Origin: Paenibacillus algicola
GTDB taxonomy: Bacteria; Bacillota; Bacilli; Paenibacillales; Paenibacillaceae
Assembly (NCBI RefSeq): GCF_005577435.1
Contig: NZ_CP040396.1
Location: 1,732,501-1,796,500 of the forward strand
Reading direction: 5' to 3'
Length of the DNA: 64,000 nucleotides
A program made the position numbers and the translations under genes. The notes below the pieces were generated by a model. The model had not been told where the DNA came from. It searched no databases and was given only the letters and a program-made list of their open reading frames with translations. Every line of letters begins with the position of its first letter. Position 1 is the stretch's first letter. Shown one piece after another: positions 1 to 7,127 of this stretch.

Positions 1-1
1 T

Positions 2-217
2 ATCCGTCCGTATGATCTGCGTCATGTATTTGCGCTAGAGTTCTTACGGAATGGCGCGAATGCCTTTGCGACACAGCGAGCGCTCGGCCATGCGACTATG
101 GATATGACAAGGCGGTATATTGCGCTCGTTAACGACGATCTCAAAGCGCAGCATTCGAAGGCGAGTCCGGTACAGAAGCTGACCGCTAAAACTAAGCGGA
201 GAGGTGCGATAACATGA
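2..217 (+). CDS. Tyrosine recombinase/integrase, C-terminal fragment (runs off window)
   Basis: Only the last 71 residues are inside the window. They carry the catalytic C-terminus of a phage/ICE-type tyrosine recombinase: the DLRHVFA box with the second catalytic Arg, then ALGHATMDMT and the YIAL segment with the nucleophilic Tyr. Such enzymes integrate and excise mobile elements by strand exchange at att sites. The stop overlaps the start of the next gene (ATGA, 214-217), so the two are probably translationally coupled. The gene marks the region to its right as part of a mobile element; the left end of that element lies outside the window. Family assignment is firm, the specific element is unknown. 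Confidence 0.85.
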   Translation: MRPYDLRHVFALEFLRNGANAFATQRALGHATMDMTRRYIALVNDDLKAQHSKASPVQKLTAKTKRRGAIT

Positions 218-963
218 CGAAGCCATCAGGCGGCATCGTCCGCGTCCAGAAGCGTGATAGCGGCTACGCAATCATAGATCCGTGGTTCTTATCGGACGAG
301 CGTTTAACGTGGAAGTCGAAAGGGTTACTTGCGTATCTGTTGTCTAAGCCGTCAAACTGGCAGGTATATGTTACGGATCTCGTTAAACGGTCGAAAGACG
401 GAAGGGACGCCGTGTATTCCGCACTTAAGCAGCTTGAAGAATGCGGATATGTCGAGCGTAGTCAGAAACGTAATGAAGATACGAAGAAGATTGAAGGGAT
501 GGAAACAATCGTATATGAGCGGCCGATCATTGATGAGCCAGGTCCTGACTTTCCTCTTACGGATTTTCCCGACATGGCTAAGCCGGACGCGGATAATTCG
601 ACACAAGTAATTAATGATTTAAATATTAATGACTCTAAGAAAAAAATGAATAAGAGCGCCACTGCCGATATTCTTAAATCGCTATCGAAAGCATTACGAA
701 AACTGCCGCTGAACGATACCGCGACTCTATACGACCAATACTTTGCCGATATATACGCGATGCTGACGCGTAGGTTTAGCGGTCAATTAGAGCCGGAGGC
801 TATAGGATTAGCCGCGGATCGTTATTTCCAGAAGGCCGTTGATCTGCGGACAGGGTTGCCGAAGGAAAGCGTATATTCGCCGGTGGGCGTCTTCTACGAT
901 TGCTATGCGGAGGCAGTGGCGGAGTGGACCGCGGAACAGTTCAAGCGGAAATGCTCCGGATAA
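214..963 (+). CDS. Helix-turn-helix replication-type protein of a mobile element
   Basis: A 249-residue protein. The N-terminal part (about 10-100) resembles the winged-helix domain found in phage and ICE replication initiators: it has the pattern of a fixed first strand, a SKGLLAYLLS helix, and a DGRDAVYSALKQLEECGYVERS recognition-helix and wing segment (residues roughly 40-85). A low-complexity Asn/Lys linker follows, then a helical C-terminal domain of about 90 residues, comparable in position to the DnaD-like tail of such proteins. It overlaps the upstream integrase fragment by four bases, a typical mobile-element arrangement. Role in initiating replication of the element, or loading helicase, is inferred; it could instead be a regulator. 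Confidence 0.6.
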   Translation: MTKPSGGIVRVQKRDSGYAIIDPWFLSDERLTWKSKGLLAYLLSKPSNWQVYVTDLVKRSKDGRDAVYSALKQLEECGYVERSQKRNEDTKKIEGMETIVYERPIIDEPGPDFPLTDFPDMAKPDADNSTQVINDLNINDSKKKMNKSATADILKSLSKALRKLPLNDTATLYDQYFADIYAMLTRRFSGQLEPEAIGLAADRYFQKAVDLRTGLPKESVYSPVGVFYDCYAEAVAEWTAEQFKRKCSG

Positions 964-1042
964 AGAAAAATAAAGTGCTTGGTAAATTGTACCTTTGCAT
1001 AGTAAAATATAACCATATTTTTGTTTATGAAGGGTGGTTATT

Positions 1043-1678
1043 ATGTTGGATAATGTTGAGGTAGAATCGCTAAGTCAACAACAGCAGGTTATGCAGCCAA
1101 AGAACGATAAGCGAGTGTTACCGCTAGTCTCGTTAGTCTTGGTTATAGTATCTATTATAGGGTTGGTCGTGGTTTGGTATGGTGTATCAGCCAAGATTGA
1201 AACCTTAAACGAAGATTTGGCTGCATTAACTAAACAGAATGAAACATATAAGGCTGAAAATACGAGCTTAAAAAAAGACCAGGAGAGCATGAGAGAGGCT
1301 TTTGAATTAATTAGAAACGTGGTCTTAATGAATACTATATCTCACTCTATTGAAGGTGCAGTAGTGACAGATGATTTTATAGTTGAGAAAGTATATTTCA
1401 ATGTAGGAGAAAACGGAAATCTAAATAACGTAGTAATTGACGTTGATAACCAACCGGATATGGCATATGTTTACGAAGGTAAAGGCGCATATGAATTAAC
1501 TGATCGTGAGGTTAGAGCGAAATCTGATGCCATAATAGACGCGGTTATTGAGAGATATGCCAGCACTGAAAACTTACCACTTTGGGACGATAACACTTAC
1601 GTTAGTGTCACAGTTAAGAACTATGAGATTGGAACAAAGCAAAGCGGAGAATTTAAACTTATTGGAGAAAATAAATAG
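1043..1678 (+). CDS. Membrane-anchored coiled-coil protein of unknown function
   Basis: A 211-residue protein that I do not recognise. The ATG at 1043 is preferred over the GTG at 1034 because the AGGGTGG at 1031-1037 is correctly spaced for it. A single hydrophobic segment at about residues 25-48 (VLPLVSLVLVIVSIIGLVV) would anchor it with the N-terminus inside. The next 40 residues (LNEDLAALTKQNETYKAEN and onward) form a likely coiled coil. The C-terminal 130 residues are a mixed alpha/beta extracellular domain without cysteines. It lies between mobile-element genes and is followed by a hairpin at 1688-1715. Codon use is more AT-rich than in the flanking genes at 214 and 1795. Confidence 0.6.
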   Translation: MLDNVEVESLSQQQQVMQPKNDKRVLPLVSLVLVIVSIIGLVVVWYGVSAKIETLNEDLAALTKQNETYKAENTSLKKDQESMREAFELIRNVVLMNTISHSIEGAVVTDDFIVEKVYFNVGENGNLNNVVIDVDNQPDMAYVYEGKGAYELTDREVRAKSDAIIDAVIERYASTENLPLWDDNTYVSVTVKNYEIGTKQSGEFKLIGENK

Positions 1679-1687
1679 GCAGATCTA

Positions 1688-1715
1688 AGCGCCCGGCTCG
1701 TAGTGGTCGGGCGCT
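1688..1715 (+). terminator. Hairpin after the coiled-coil gene
   Basis: Perfect 8-bp inverted repeat AGCGCCCG / CGGGCGCT with a 12-base loop, directly downstream of the stop at 1678. There is no T-run after it, so it is a weak or Rho-assisted terminator, or an RNA-stabilising stem. Confidence 0.45.
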
Positions 1716-1794
1716 CAATCTATATACTAATTGGATAATGTAACTTCGCTGGTGTGCGCTTTTTCTTTTTATACTAACGCGATGGAGGCGTATT

Positions 1795-2298
1795 ATGGAC
1801 GAGAATAATGACGTTAAATTTACGAAGAAGGATTTCGCAGTCCTCGGATATATTCTGCTTGGTATCGCGATCGTTACGGTAATTATGACGTGGATTAGTA
1901 ATAACAATACGGATCGGACGAGCGTCCCGCCGGCATTGCCGAAAACGTACGCGCTTAACGAAACGCTTATCGACGGCGCATTCTCATATAAGGTAACAGG
2001 CGCAGAACGCGACGGGCAACTTGTAACGGTGAATGTGCGCGCGGTAAACGAGTCCGACGAAGCTAAGACGTTATATACCGGCACAATGAAGCTACGCGAC
2101 GACAGCGGTCGCACATATGATTACGATACGGATTACCTGGCGGAAGGTACGCTCAATCCCGGAATCGAAGCGGAAGGGCGCATAACGTTTAAGGTGCCGG
2201 AGGATGCGAGCGGACTGCAGGCGCTGGTGAATACGGATGTGCTTGGCGCGATGTACGGCGATGGCGCAGGCTATACGAAAGTAAATATCGGATTGTAA
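1795..2298 (+). CDS. Membrane-anchored DUF4352-like protein
   Basis: A 167-residue protein with a cytoplasmic N-terminal tail, one membrane segment at about residues 14-32 (FAVLGYILLGIAIVTVIMT) and an extracellular domain. That domain (about 55-165) has the alternating beta pattern of DUF4352/telokin-like proteins: LIDGAFSYKVTGAERDGQL, then VTVNVRAVNESDEAKTL, then MKLRDDSGRTYDYD. These immunoglobulin-like lipoproteins and membrane proteins are common on Firmicute plasmids, ICEs and prophages, and their function is unknown. A GATGGAGGCG site precedes the ATG. Composition (many GCG, CGC, ATA codons) matches the other mobile-element genes here. Family call is moderate, function unknown. Confidence 0.6.
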   Translation: MDENNDVKFTKKDFAVLGYILLGIAIVTVIMTWISNNNTDRTSVPPALPKTYALNETLIDGAFSYKVTGAERDGQLVTVNVRAVNESDEAKTLYTGTMKLRDDSGRTYDYDTDYLAEGTLNPGIEAEGRITFKVPEDASGLQALVNTDVLGAMYGDGAGYTKVNIGL

Positions 2299-2512
2299 AC
2301 ATAGCTAGGGGTGGGCCTGGCTCTATACGTATTCAGTACACTATAACGAATATTACCCTTGAATTAGCGCTTCTAACTCGTCCAAAGGGGCATTATACCT
2401 CTGTGATAAAGGAGCGCTATTACCACGATGAAATTCGCTAAAGTGTACGCTTGCAGTAACCGAATGTTAACGTTTAAAATTAGCTTACAAAATAGGAAAG
2501 TGGTGACAGCGG

Positions 2513-2749
2513 ATGAAGTAACCCGCAATATTTACATACGCAGAGGACGGCATTTCAGTAGAATTTCCAGATCTATCAGGCGCGTATACCTGTAGTGACG
2601 ATGACGCCGAAGCGCTACGCATGGCAAAAGATTGTCTTGCGCTAAATATAACCGGTATGAAAGAGGACGGAGATACTATTCCGCGCCCATCTGACGTTAA
2701 GAATGTTGTTGTCGGCGAAAATCAAAGCGTCGTTATGGTCGAATTGTGA
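2513..2749 (+). pseudogene. HicB-like antitoxin with a stop at codon 3
   Basis: From 2522 the frame reads like a HicB antitoxin (partial RNase H-like fold): PAIFTYAEDGISVEFPDLSG, then YTCSDDDAEALRMAKDCL, ALNITGMKEDGDTIPRPSD. Family members normally begin M-K-Y-P-A-I-F. Here ATG AAG is followed by TAA (2519-2521) where a Tyr codon (TAC/TAT) is expected, so a single substitution has created a stop at codon 3. No other good start is available before residue 30. No HicA toxin reading frame is adjacent; the bases immediately after belong to an inverted antirepressor fragment. I read it as an inactivated orphan antitoxin. Re-initiation or an error in the sequence are alternatives. Confidence 0.7.
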
Positions 2750-3047
2750 GATTGCGCCGGATTGACGGAATAACTTCATGCGTGATCCAGCGCTTGAATG
2801 CGCGTGCCTCCGGTTTGCGGCTGCCGAGGATTAACGAGTATAGACCGGGTTCGTTTACCGCAACGTAATTTGGATTGCCACGATTTCCCTCATTTAAAAT
2901 GATAGTATTCTTTTCATCCGCATCTAACCTTGATATTGATTGTGAAGCGTTAGTCATGCTTAAAGCTGCGCATACGTCCCTCGCAACAAACCATGGCTCC
3001 CCTGCGATTGTTACCGTTCTTACTTGCGCTGTTCCGTACGTAAACAC
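2733..3047 (-). pseudogene. BRO-N domain antirepressor fragment
   Basis: On the minus strand, bases 3047 to about 2750 encode a BRO N-terminal domain: VFTYGTAQVRTVTIAGEPWF, then VARDVCAALSMTNASQSISR, GLYSLILGSRKPEARAFKRW, THEVIPSIRR. This domain is found in phage antirepressors, where it binds DNA. Two things mark it as a remnant: there is no start codon with a ribosome site at the proper N-terminus (the frame runs on into the opposite strand of another fragment), and the domain stops a few residues after its end, with no C-terminal ANT or KilA-C domain. Its last bases overlap the end of the HicB-like remnant on the other strand. Confidence 0.7.
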
Positions 3048-3078
3048 AGCCGACTTCCTCCGCACGAAGGAACGCAAC

Positions 3079-3210
3079 ATGCGCGAAATCGTCGGCAAGG
3101 CATACACGGAGTTGGGACGCGAGTTAAAGGAGGCGCAGAAAGCGAAAGACGTGCTGATCAACGCATATTCCCGGTTTATCGGGCGCTGTCTAACATCACT
3201 ACATAATTAA
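3079..3210 (+). pseudogene. Short helical fragment of a phage-type protein
   Basis: The plus strand here reads MREIVGKAYTELGRELKEAQ, then KAKDVLINAYSRFIGR. It is strongly amphipathic helix with the codon choice of the neighbouring phage-like genes, and it abuts the truncated N-terminus of the BRO-N fragment on the other strand. The frame is open upstream, but there it is only the antisense of the BRO-N domain. I take it as the tail end of a lost gene joined to the inverted antirepressor. Identity unknown. Confidence 0.3.
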
Positions 3211-3215
3211 ACCTA

Positions 3216-3766
3216 TTAAGTGCCAAAACGTACATCAAACCGCCCACCACTCGCTTTCTGACGATCTAACTGACGTTCCGGCTGCGCTTCAACCTGCGCA
3301 TATTCCGCTACATCCATCTCCGGCACTCTAAAAACGTAGGCGCTTCGCCTAAATCCGGCATATCCGCCAGTATCTCGTCAACTCGCGCCAGGTCATTGTA
3401 GACGGTGCGCAACGATACGCCTTCGATCTGCGCTGCCTGTTCGTGAGTCAATCCGGATTCCACATGCGCCCGGATACGGAGTGCGCGGTCGTCTAACGCG
3501 TGTTGCGGTGACTGTTCGGCTGGATACGTCTTGCCGTCCGCTGTGTCTGCGGTTACTGCAGGTGTCCCGTTTGGGACAGTTGCATTATGCTCCGCTACCC
3601 ACCGCTCAACCGTCGTCTTACCCACGCCAATCATCTCGCCAATCTGCCGGTAACTCTTACCGCTATTACGTAGCCTGACCGCTGCTTCTTGCTTTTCCTT
3701 GCGGCTGATCTCGCGGTGGTGATTCAGCGTGTACTCGAATGAAACGAAACACAAACGCAGTGTCAA
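3216..3766 (-). pseudogene. HTH/ParB-like DNA-binding protein, truncated and frameshifted
   Basis: The minus strand encodes YTLNHHREISRKEKQEAAVR, then LRNSGKSYRQIGEMIGVGKT with TVERWV, a helix-turn-helix of the kind found after the nuclease-like domain in phage ParB-like proteins, and a second HTH-like segment, AHVESGLTHEQAAQIEGVSL. The N-terminal ParB-like domain is absent: before residue 12 the frame has no recognisable start or ribosome site. Near 3330 the frame is lost (the first stop is at 3308), but an alternative frame continues smoothly as VPEMDVAEYAQVEAQPERQL and QKASGGRFDVRFGT to a stop at 3216. It is therefore both 5'-truncated and frameshifted. Confidence 0.6.
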
Positions 3767-3881
3767 CGAAAATAGCGATTATAACACATGGTATAAACGA
3801 GGTCAATAAAAAATATTTGAAATAATATAGACGTGTGCTAAAATTTAACGTGATCATATTGTAGGGGGAGTGATTAATTAG

Positions 3882-4181
3882 ATGTCACGCACACATGTCG
3901 GATTAGGTATGAGACAAAGGGGTTTAAGAGAAATACTTCTAGAAAAATCTATAAGAGTAGGAGGTCCCATTCAATCAGGGATAACAAATGACGTATACAC
4001 AGAGAGTAAAAAACTTGAGGATACGCATGCAAGAAAGACAATATGGTTTCATAAAGATGTATACAAAGAAATAGGAGAGTTAACGAAAGGTAAGCCAAGA
4101 GGCGATCAGTCCAAGTTAGTGAATGACATCGTGTCTGAACATTTCAATAAACGTCGAAAAATCCTGTCCGGGAGTCTGTAA
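3882..4181 (+). CDS. Small ribbon-helix-helix-like protein, last codons supplied by an IS
   Basis: A 99-residue basic protein; ATG at 3882 follows GGGGGAG. The C-terminal half, HARKTIWFHKDVYKEIGELT followed by KGKPRGDQSKLVNDIVSEHF, has the strand-helix-helix spacing of a ribbon-helix-helix DNA-binding protein. The first 50 residues have no recognised domain. An IS256-family element has inserted at its extreme 3' end. Joining the flanks across one copy of the 8-bp duplication restores LSG-EI-stop, whereas the present reading ends LSG-SL-stop with the stop in the IS terminal repeat. The insertion thus changed just two residues, and the protein may still work, although its own downstream terminator has been displaced 1.4 kb away. 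Confidence 0.6.
   Translation: MSRTHVGLGMRQRGLREILLEKSIRVGGPIQSGITNDVYTESKKLEDTHARKTIWFHKDVYKEIGELTKGKPRGDQSKLVNDIVSEHFNKRRKILSGSL
4164..4171. repeat. Left target-site duplication of the IS256-family element
   Basis: CTGTCCGG, repeated exactly at 5533-5540 on the other side of the element. Eight bases is the usual duplication length of this family. Confidence 0.9.
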
Positions 4182-4199
4182 AATAGATTGTGTAAACTC
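4172..4199 (+). repeat. Left terminal inverted repeat of the IS
   Basis: Begins GAGTCTGTAAAATAG and ends TTGTGTAAACTC; pairs with 5505-5532. About 21 of 28 positions agree, including 12 consecutive inner bases. Confidence 0.85.
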
Positions 4200-4244
4200 C
4201 CAAAACTATTAAAATGAAACATAGTAGAAAGGTTGGGAGAACAC

Positions 4245-5465
4245 ATGAGACTTTGGGATAAACAACAGCTGCGGGCCTTCATTAAGGAGAATAATCTGGT
4301 GACCGCGCAGGATGCACAAAACGCCTTGAAAGATCTGTTTGCAGAAACACTTCAGGAAATGCTGGAGGCCGAAATGGACCAGCATTTGGGTTACGAGAAG
4401 CATGTCGTGAAGAGCAAGCAGACAACAAACAGCCGAAACGGCAAGAGCAAAAAGAAGATCACCAGTGAATATGGTGAGCAGCAAATTTTGGTACCTCGAG
4501 ACCGTGAAGGTGAGTTTGAGCCGTTAGTGGTCAAGAAACATCAGTCCAATGTGACAGGCATTGAGGACCAAATTATCGCCCTCTATGCTAAAGGCATCAG
4601 CACTCGTGAGATTCAGGACCATCTGCAGCAGCTGTACGGCCTCGATGTCTCTCCGACCTTCATCTCCAACGTGACCAATAAGATTATCCCTCTCGTGAAA
4701 GAGTGGCAGAATCGCCCCCTACAGAGCGTGTATGCTGTGGTGTTTCTGGACGCCATTCATTTCAAGGTGAAACAGGATGGGGCTATTGTCAACAAGGCTG
4801 CTTACATGGTCATTGGCATTGATTTGGATGGAAACAAAGACGTCCTGGGCATGTGGATTGGTGAGAATGAGTCTGCAAAGTTCTGGCTCAGTGTGCTCAA
4901 TGAATTGAAAAATCGCGGTGTTCAGGACATTCTCATTACTTGTGTAGATAACCTTACGGGCTTCTCACAAGCGATTTCAGCATGCTATCCCAGCACGGAA
5001 ATCCAAAAATGTATCATCCACCAGATCCGCAACTCCACCCGTTATGTATCCTACAAAGATCTCAAGAAGGTGACCTCGGATTTAAAGCCCATCTACAAGG
5101 CCACAACAGAGGAGATGGCTCTGCTGGAATTGGATCGGTTTGAGGAGATCTGGGGCGCCAAATATCCACTCATTGTCCGTTCCTGGCGCAACAACTGGGA
5201 AGAACTTGCCACGTTCTTTAAGTACCCGCCTGAGCTTCGCAAGCTTATTTATACGACCAATATGATTGAGAGCTACCACCGCCAACTCCGTAAAGTAACG
5301 AAAGGGAAAAGCATCTTTCCTACGGACGAATCGCTGCTCAAAATGCTCTATCTGGTGACGGTCGATGTCACCCGCAAGTGGACAGGCCGAGTCCAAAACT
5401 GGGGTCAGATCCTGCTTCAATTATCCGTCTTTTATCCTGAACGGATTGGCCAGCATCTGCCTTAA
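4245..5465 (+). CDS. IS256-family transposase (mutator type)
   Basis: A 406-residue DDE transposase of the IS256/Mutator family. The ATG at 4245 is chosen because GGGAG lies five bases before it. Characteristic segments occur in order: an N-terminal DNA-binding part with MLEAEMDQHLGYEKH (about residues 35-50), the arginine-rich RDREGEFEP block, SVYAVVFLDAIHFKVKQDG with the first catalytic Asp, TCVDNLTGFSQAI with the second, and IYTTNMIESYHRQLRK with the catalytic Glu, followed by VTKGKSIFPTDESLLKML. No frameshift or stop interrupts it, so it should be active in moving this element by a copy-out mechanism. Length is normal for the family (about 390-420). Confidence 0.95.
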   Translation: MRLWDKQQLRAFIKENNLVTAQDAQNALKDLFAETLQEMLEAEMDQHLGYEKHVVKSKQTTNSRNGKSKKKITSEYGEQQILVPRDREGEFEPLVVKKHQSNVTGIEDQIIALYAKGISTREIQDHLQQLYGLDVSPTFISNVTNKIIPLVKEWQNRPLQSVYAVVFLDAIHFKVKQDGAIVNKAAYMVIGIDLDGNKDVLGMWIGENESAKFWLSVLNELKNRGVQDILITCVDNLTGFSQAISACYPSTEIQKCIIHQIRNSTRYVSYKDLKKVTSDLKPIYKATTEEMALLELDRFEEIWGAKYPLIVRSWRNNWEELATFFKYPPELRKLIYTTNMIESYHRQLRKVTKGKSIFPTDESLLKMLYLVTVDVTRKWTGRVQNWGQILLQLSVFYPERIGQHLP

Positions 5466-5504
5466 AGAGCATCTTCTTCTCTAAACAGGGGAACTCTTGA
5501 TTTA

Positions 5505-5532
5505 GAGTTTACACAAACTTATTGACAGACCC
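5505..5532 (-). repeat. Right terminal inverted repeat of the IS
   Basis: Read inward on the minus strand it begins GGGTCTGT and ends TTGTGTAAACTC, matching the left repeat at 4172-4199. Confidence 0.85.
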
Positions 5533-5540
5533 CTGTCCGG
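5533..5540. repeat. Right target-site duplication
   Basis: Second copy of CTGTCCGG. The bases after it (TGAAATATAG) supply the original last codons and stop of the interrupted small gene upstream. Confidence 0.9.
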
Positions 5541-5551
5541 TGAAATATAGT

Positions 5552-5590
5552 AAAAAACCGCTCTCCCATCATCCGGGTTAGCGGTTTTTG
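5552..5590 (+). terminator. Rho-independent terminator
   Basis: Stem AAAAACCGCT / AGCGGTTTTT with a 17-base loop, ending in a T-run. It lies just after the rejoined 3' end of the small ribbon-helix-helix-like gene and was presumably its terminator before the IS inserted. Confidence 0.85.
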
Positions 5591-5650
5591 TTGCGGACAA
5601 CTTCAACGCAATATGGTAAGATCTCGGTAACGAACGCGAGGTGAATCGAA

Positions 5651-5833
5651 ATGGGTCGTTTTATGAAGCCGCTAACCTCCGATATCCATCTGTATACCGC
5701 GCAAATGGACCAGGCGCCAATCGTCGTTTTCATTGCGGACGAACTGATCGGTAGCGGGCGTATTGAGGATAAAACAGAGAATAGTGTAAGAGTCGGTGGC
5801 GAGCGATATTTTTGCGAAAGTTGTACGTTTTAA
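5651..5833 (+). CDS. Small hypothetical protein
   Basis: Sixty residues, ATG at 5651 preceded by GCGAGGTG. The protein reads as a small beta-rich domain (DIHLYTAQMDQAPIVVFIAD, then LIGSGRIEDKTENSVRVGGE) and ends in RYFCESCTF with a lone CxxC-like pair. I do not recognise a family. Codon use matches the phage-like genes of the region. A possible -10 (TATGGTAAGAT) lies about 40 bases upstream. Confidence 0.5.
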   Translation: MGRFMKPLTSDIHLYTAQMDQAPIVVFIADELIGSGRIEDKTENSVRVGGERYFCESCTF

Positions 5834-5860
5834 TTACAAGAGATAATAGGAGTTGATTAT

Positions 5861-6671
5861 GTGTTAGGGGACTTTTTTAGCAAAGTCAGTGGAACAGGTT
5901 TGATTAAAGAGATATACACCGACTTGGCCCAGCCTGGTGTTAAACAAGTGGGTTTGGCATTAGAAACCGTACTCGACTTGTGCAACACAATTCTCCTTCC
6001 GGCTAAGATACTTAATGAAAAATCTAAAATCGTTTTTACGAATAATTTAGAACGATACAAAGAGAAGGTAAAGAATATCGACAAAGAAAAAAATAGCCAC
6101 TATACCTCCTGAAATTGGAATTCCAATTATGGATGCTCTCACTTATACATCAAATGAAACTATTTCTGAGTTATTTTTAAATCTCTTAGCTAGTGCATCT
6201 TCTACAGATACATGTAATTCTGCGCATCCAAGCTTCATTCATATAATAACTAGCTTGTCAGTGGACGAAGCAAAAATAGTTAACCTTTTGTTCCAGAAAA
6301 AGATGGTTGACTTTCCTTTCATTTACTTCAGGGCCTACCGTGACAATGATACACGGTATACTCAGTCAGAAAAACACTTAACTGCATTAGAATATAGAAC
6401 TGATCTTCTGTACCCGGAAAAAATAGATTTGTATCTTGATAACCTTGTCACGTTAGGGTTATTTCGAATCCACCCCGATAAATATATTACGAGACATGAG
6501 AGTGTCATCGAAATACTCAAAGAATCTTATAAGGACGAGAAAGAAGAATTTCAAAAAATGGTAGACTCAATGCAAGGTGAATTTTCTGATATAAAAATAC
6601 AGACGGGATACTATGAGTTGTCCACAACAGGTAAAGAATTTATGAGTGCTTGTGTTACACACGAGGATTAA
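5861..6671 (+). pseudogene. DUF4393 protein split by a frameshift in an A-run
   Basis: Two frames together make one DUF4393-family protein. The first (GTG at 5861, after AGGAG) gives KQVGLALETVLDLCNTILLP, then AKILNEKSKIVFTNNLERYK, and stops at 6110-6112. The second gives IPPEIGIPIMDALTYTSNET, FLNLLASASSTDT, and AHPSFIHIITSLSVDEAKIV up to 6671. The join is at the seven-A run 6087-6093: with one A fewer the frame reads through continuously (DKEKIATIPPEIG). The family is common beside phage and defence genes; its function is not established. A simple indel, phase variation, programmed slippage or an assembly error would all give this picture. Confidence 0.75.
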
Positions 6672-6677
6672 TCTGTT

Positions 6678-7127
6678 CTATACAATAAACTCCGTAAACA
6701 CCGGACTCCGCAGCATCCCGGACCGCGTCCAATTACGTATCTTCACACGCACTCTTATACGCGGCACAACGTACACAAAATTGCGGTCTTCACCGGTTAC
6801 TAACGGCTTCACAACGTTATAGAACGCCTTCTTATGCGTAGGATTCGTGCATAGTTCGATTATACCGGCTGGGCGCATTTTTGCGTTATCAAGCGCCGGC
6901 ACAGCCGCCAACCATCCGAACTCCTCTTTGCGGTATCCCGTAATGAAGACGTCGGCATACGTCCAATTAATAACCTTGCGCCACTTGTCGGATCGGCGAC
7001 CCGTTTCATATGCGCTGTCCTTCCGCTTACCGACGACGCCCTCCATTTTGCGCGCTTGAATCTGCGTAAATAGCGCTTCGCCGGCGCCTTCAACGTACGG
7101 AACAACGCCGAAATGGGCGGAATTCAA
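6678..7127 (-). pseudogene. ATP-dependent DNA ligase, C-terminal half only
   Basis: The minus strand encodes FTQIQARKMEGVVGKRKDSA, then RRSDKWRKVINWTYADVFIT. These are nucleotidyltransferase motif IV (EGVV) and motif V (KWRKV) of an ATP-dependent DNA ligase, followed by an OB-fold domain (AKM..IIELC, VPRIRVRVKIRNW) with a natural-looking C-terminus. The first part, including the KxDG lysine that carries AMP, is missing: homology starts at about base 7110, exactly where the plus-strand recombinase frame begins. Such ligases occur in phages and in bacterial repair cassettes. The gene appears to have been cut by insertion or recombination of the recombinase module, and cannot encode an active ligase. 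Confidence 0.75.

Larger units (their letters stand above)
4172..5532 (+). mobile_element. Intact IS256-family insertion sequence (1,361 bp)
   Basis: The ends are imperfect inverted repeats of about 28 bp: left GAGTCTGT...TTGTGTAAACTC (4172-4199) and right, read inward, GGGTCTGT...TTGTGTAAACTC (5532-5505). The element is flanked by an 8-bp duplication and contains one full transposase gene. Intact ends, intact gene and a perfect duplication point to a recent insertion. A diverged copy of its left 76 bp occurs at 15366-15441 without the rest of the element. Confidence 0.9.
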
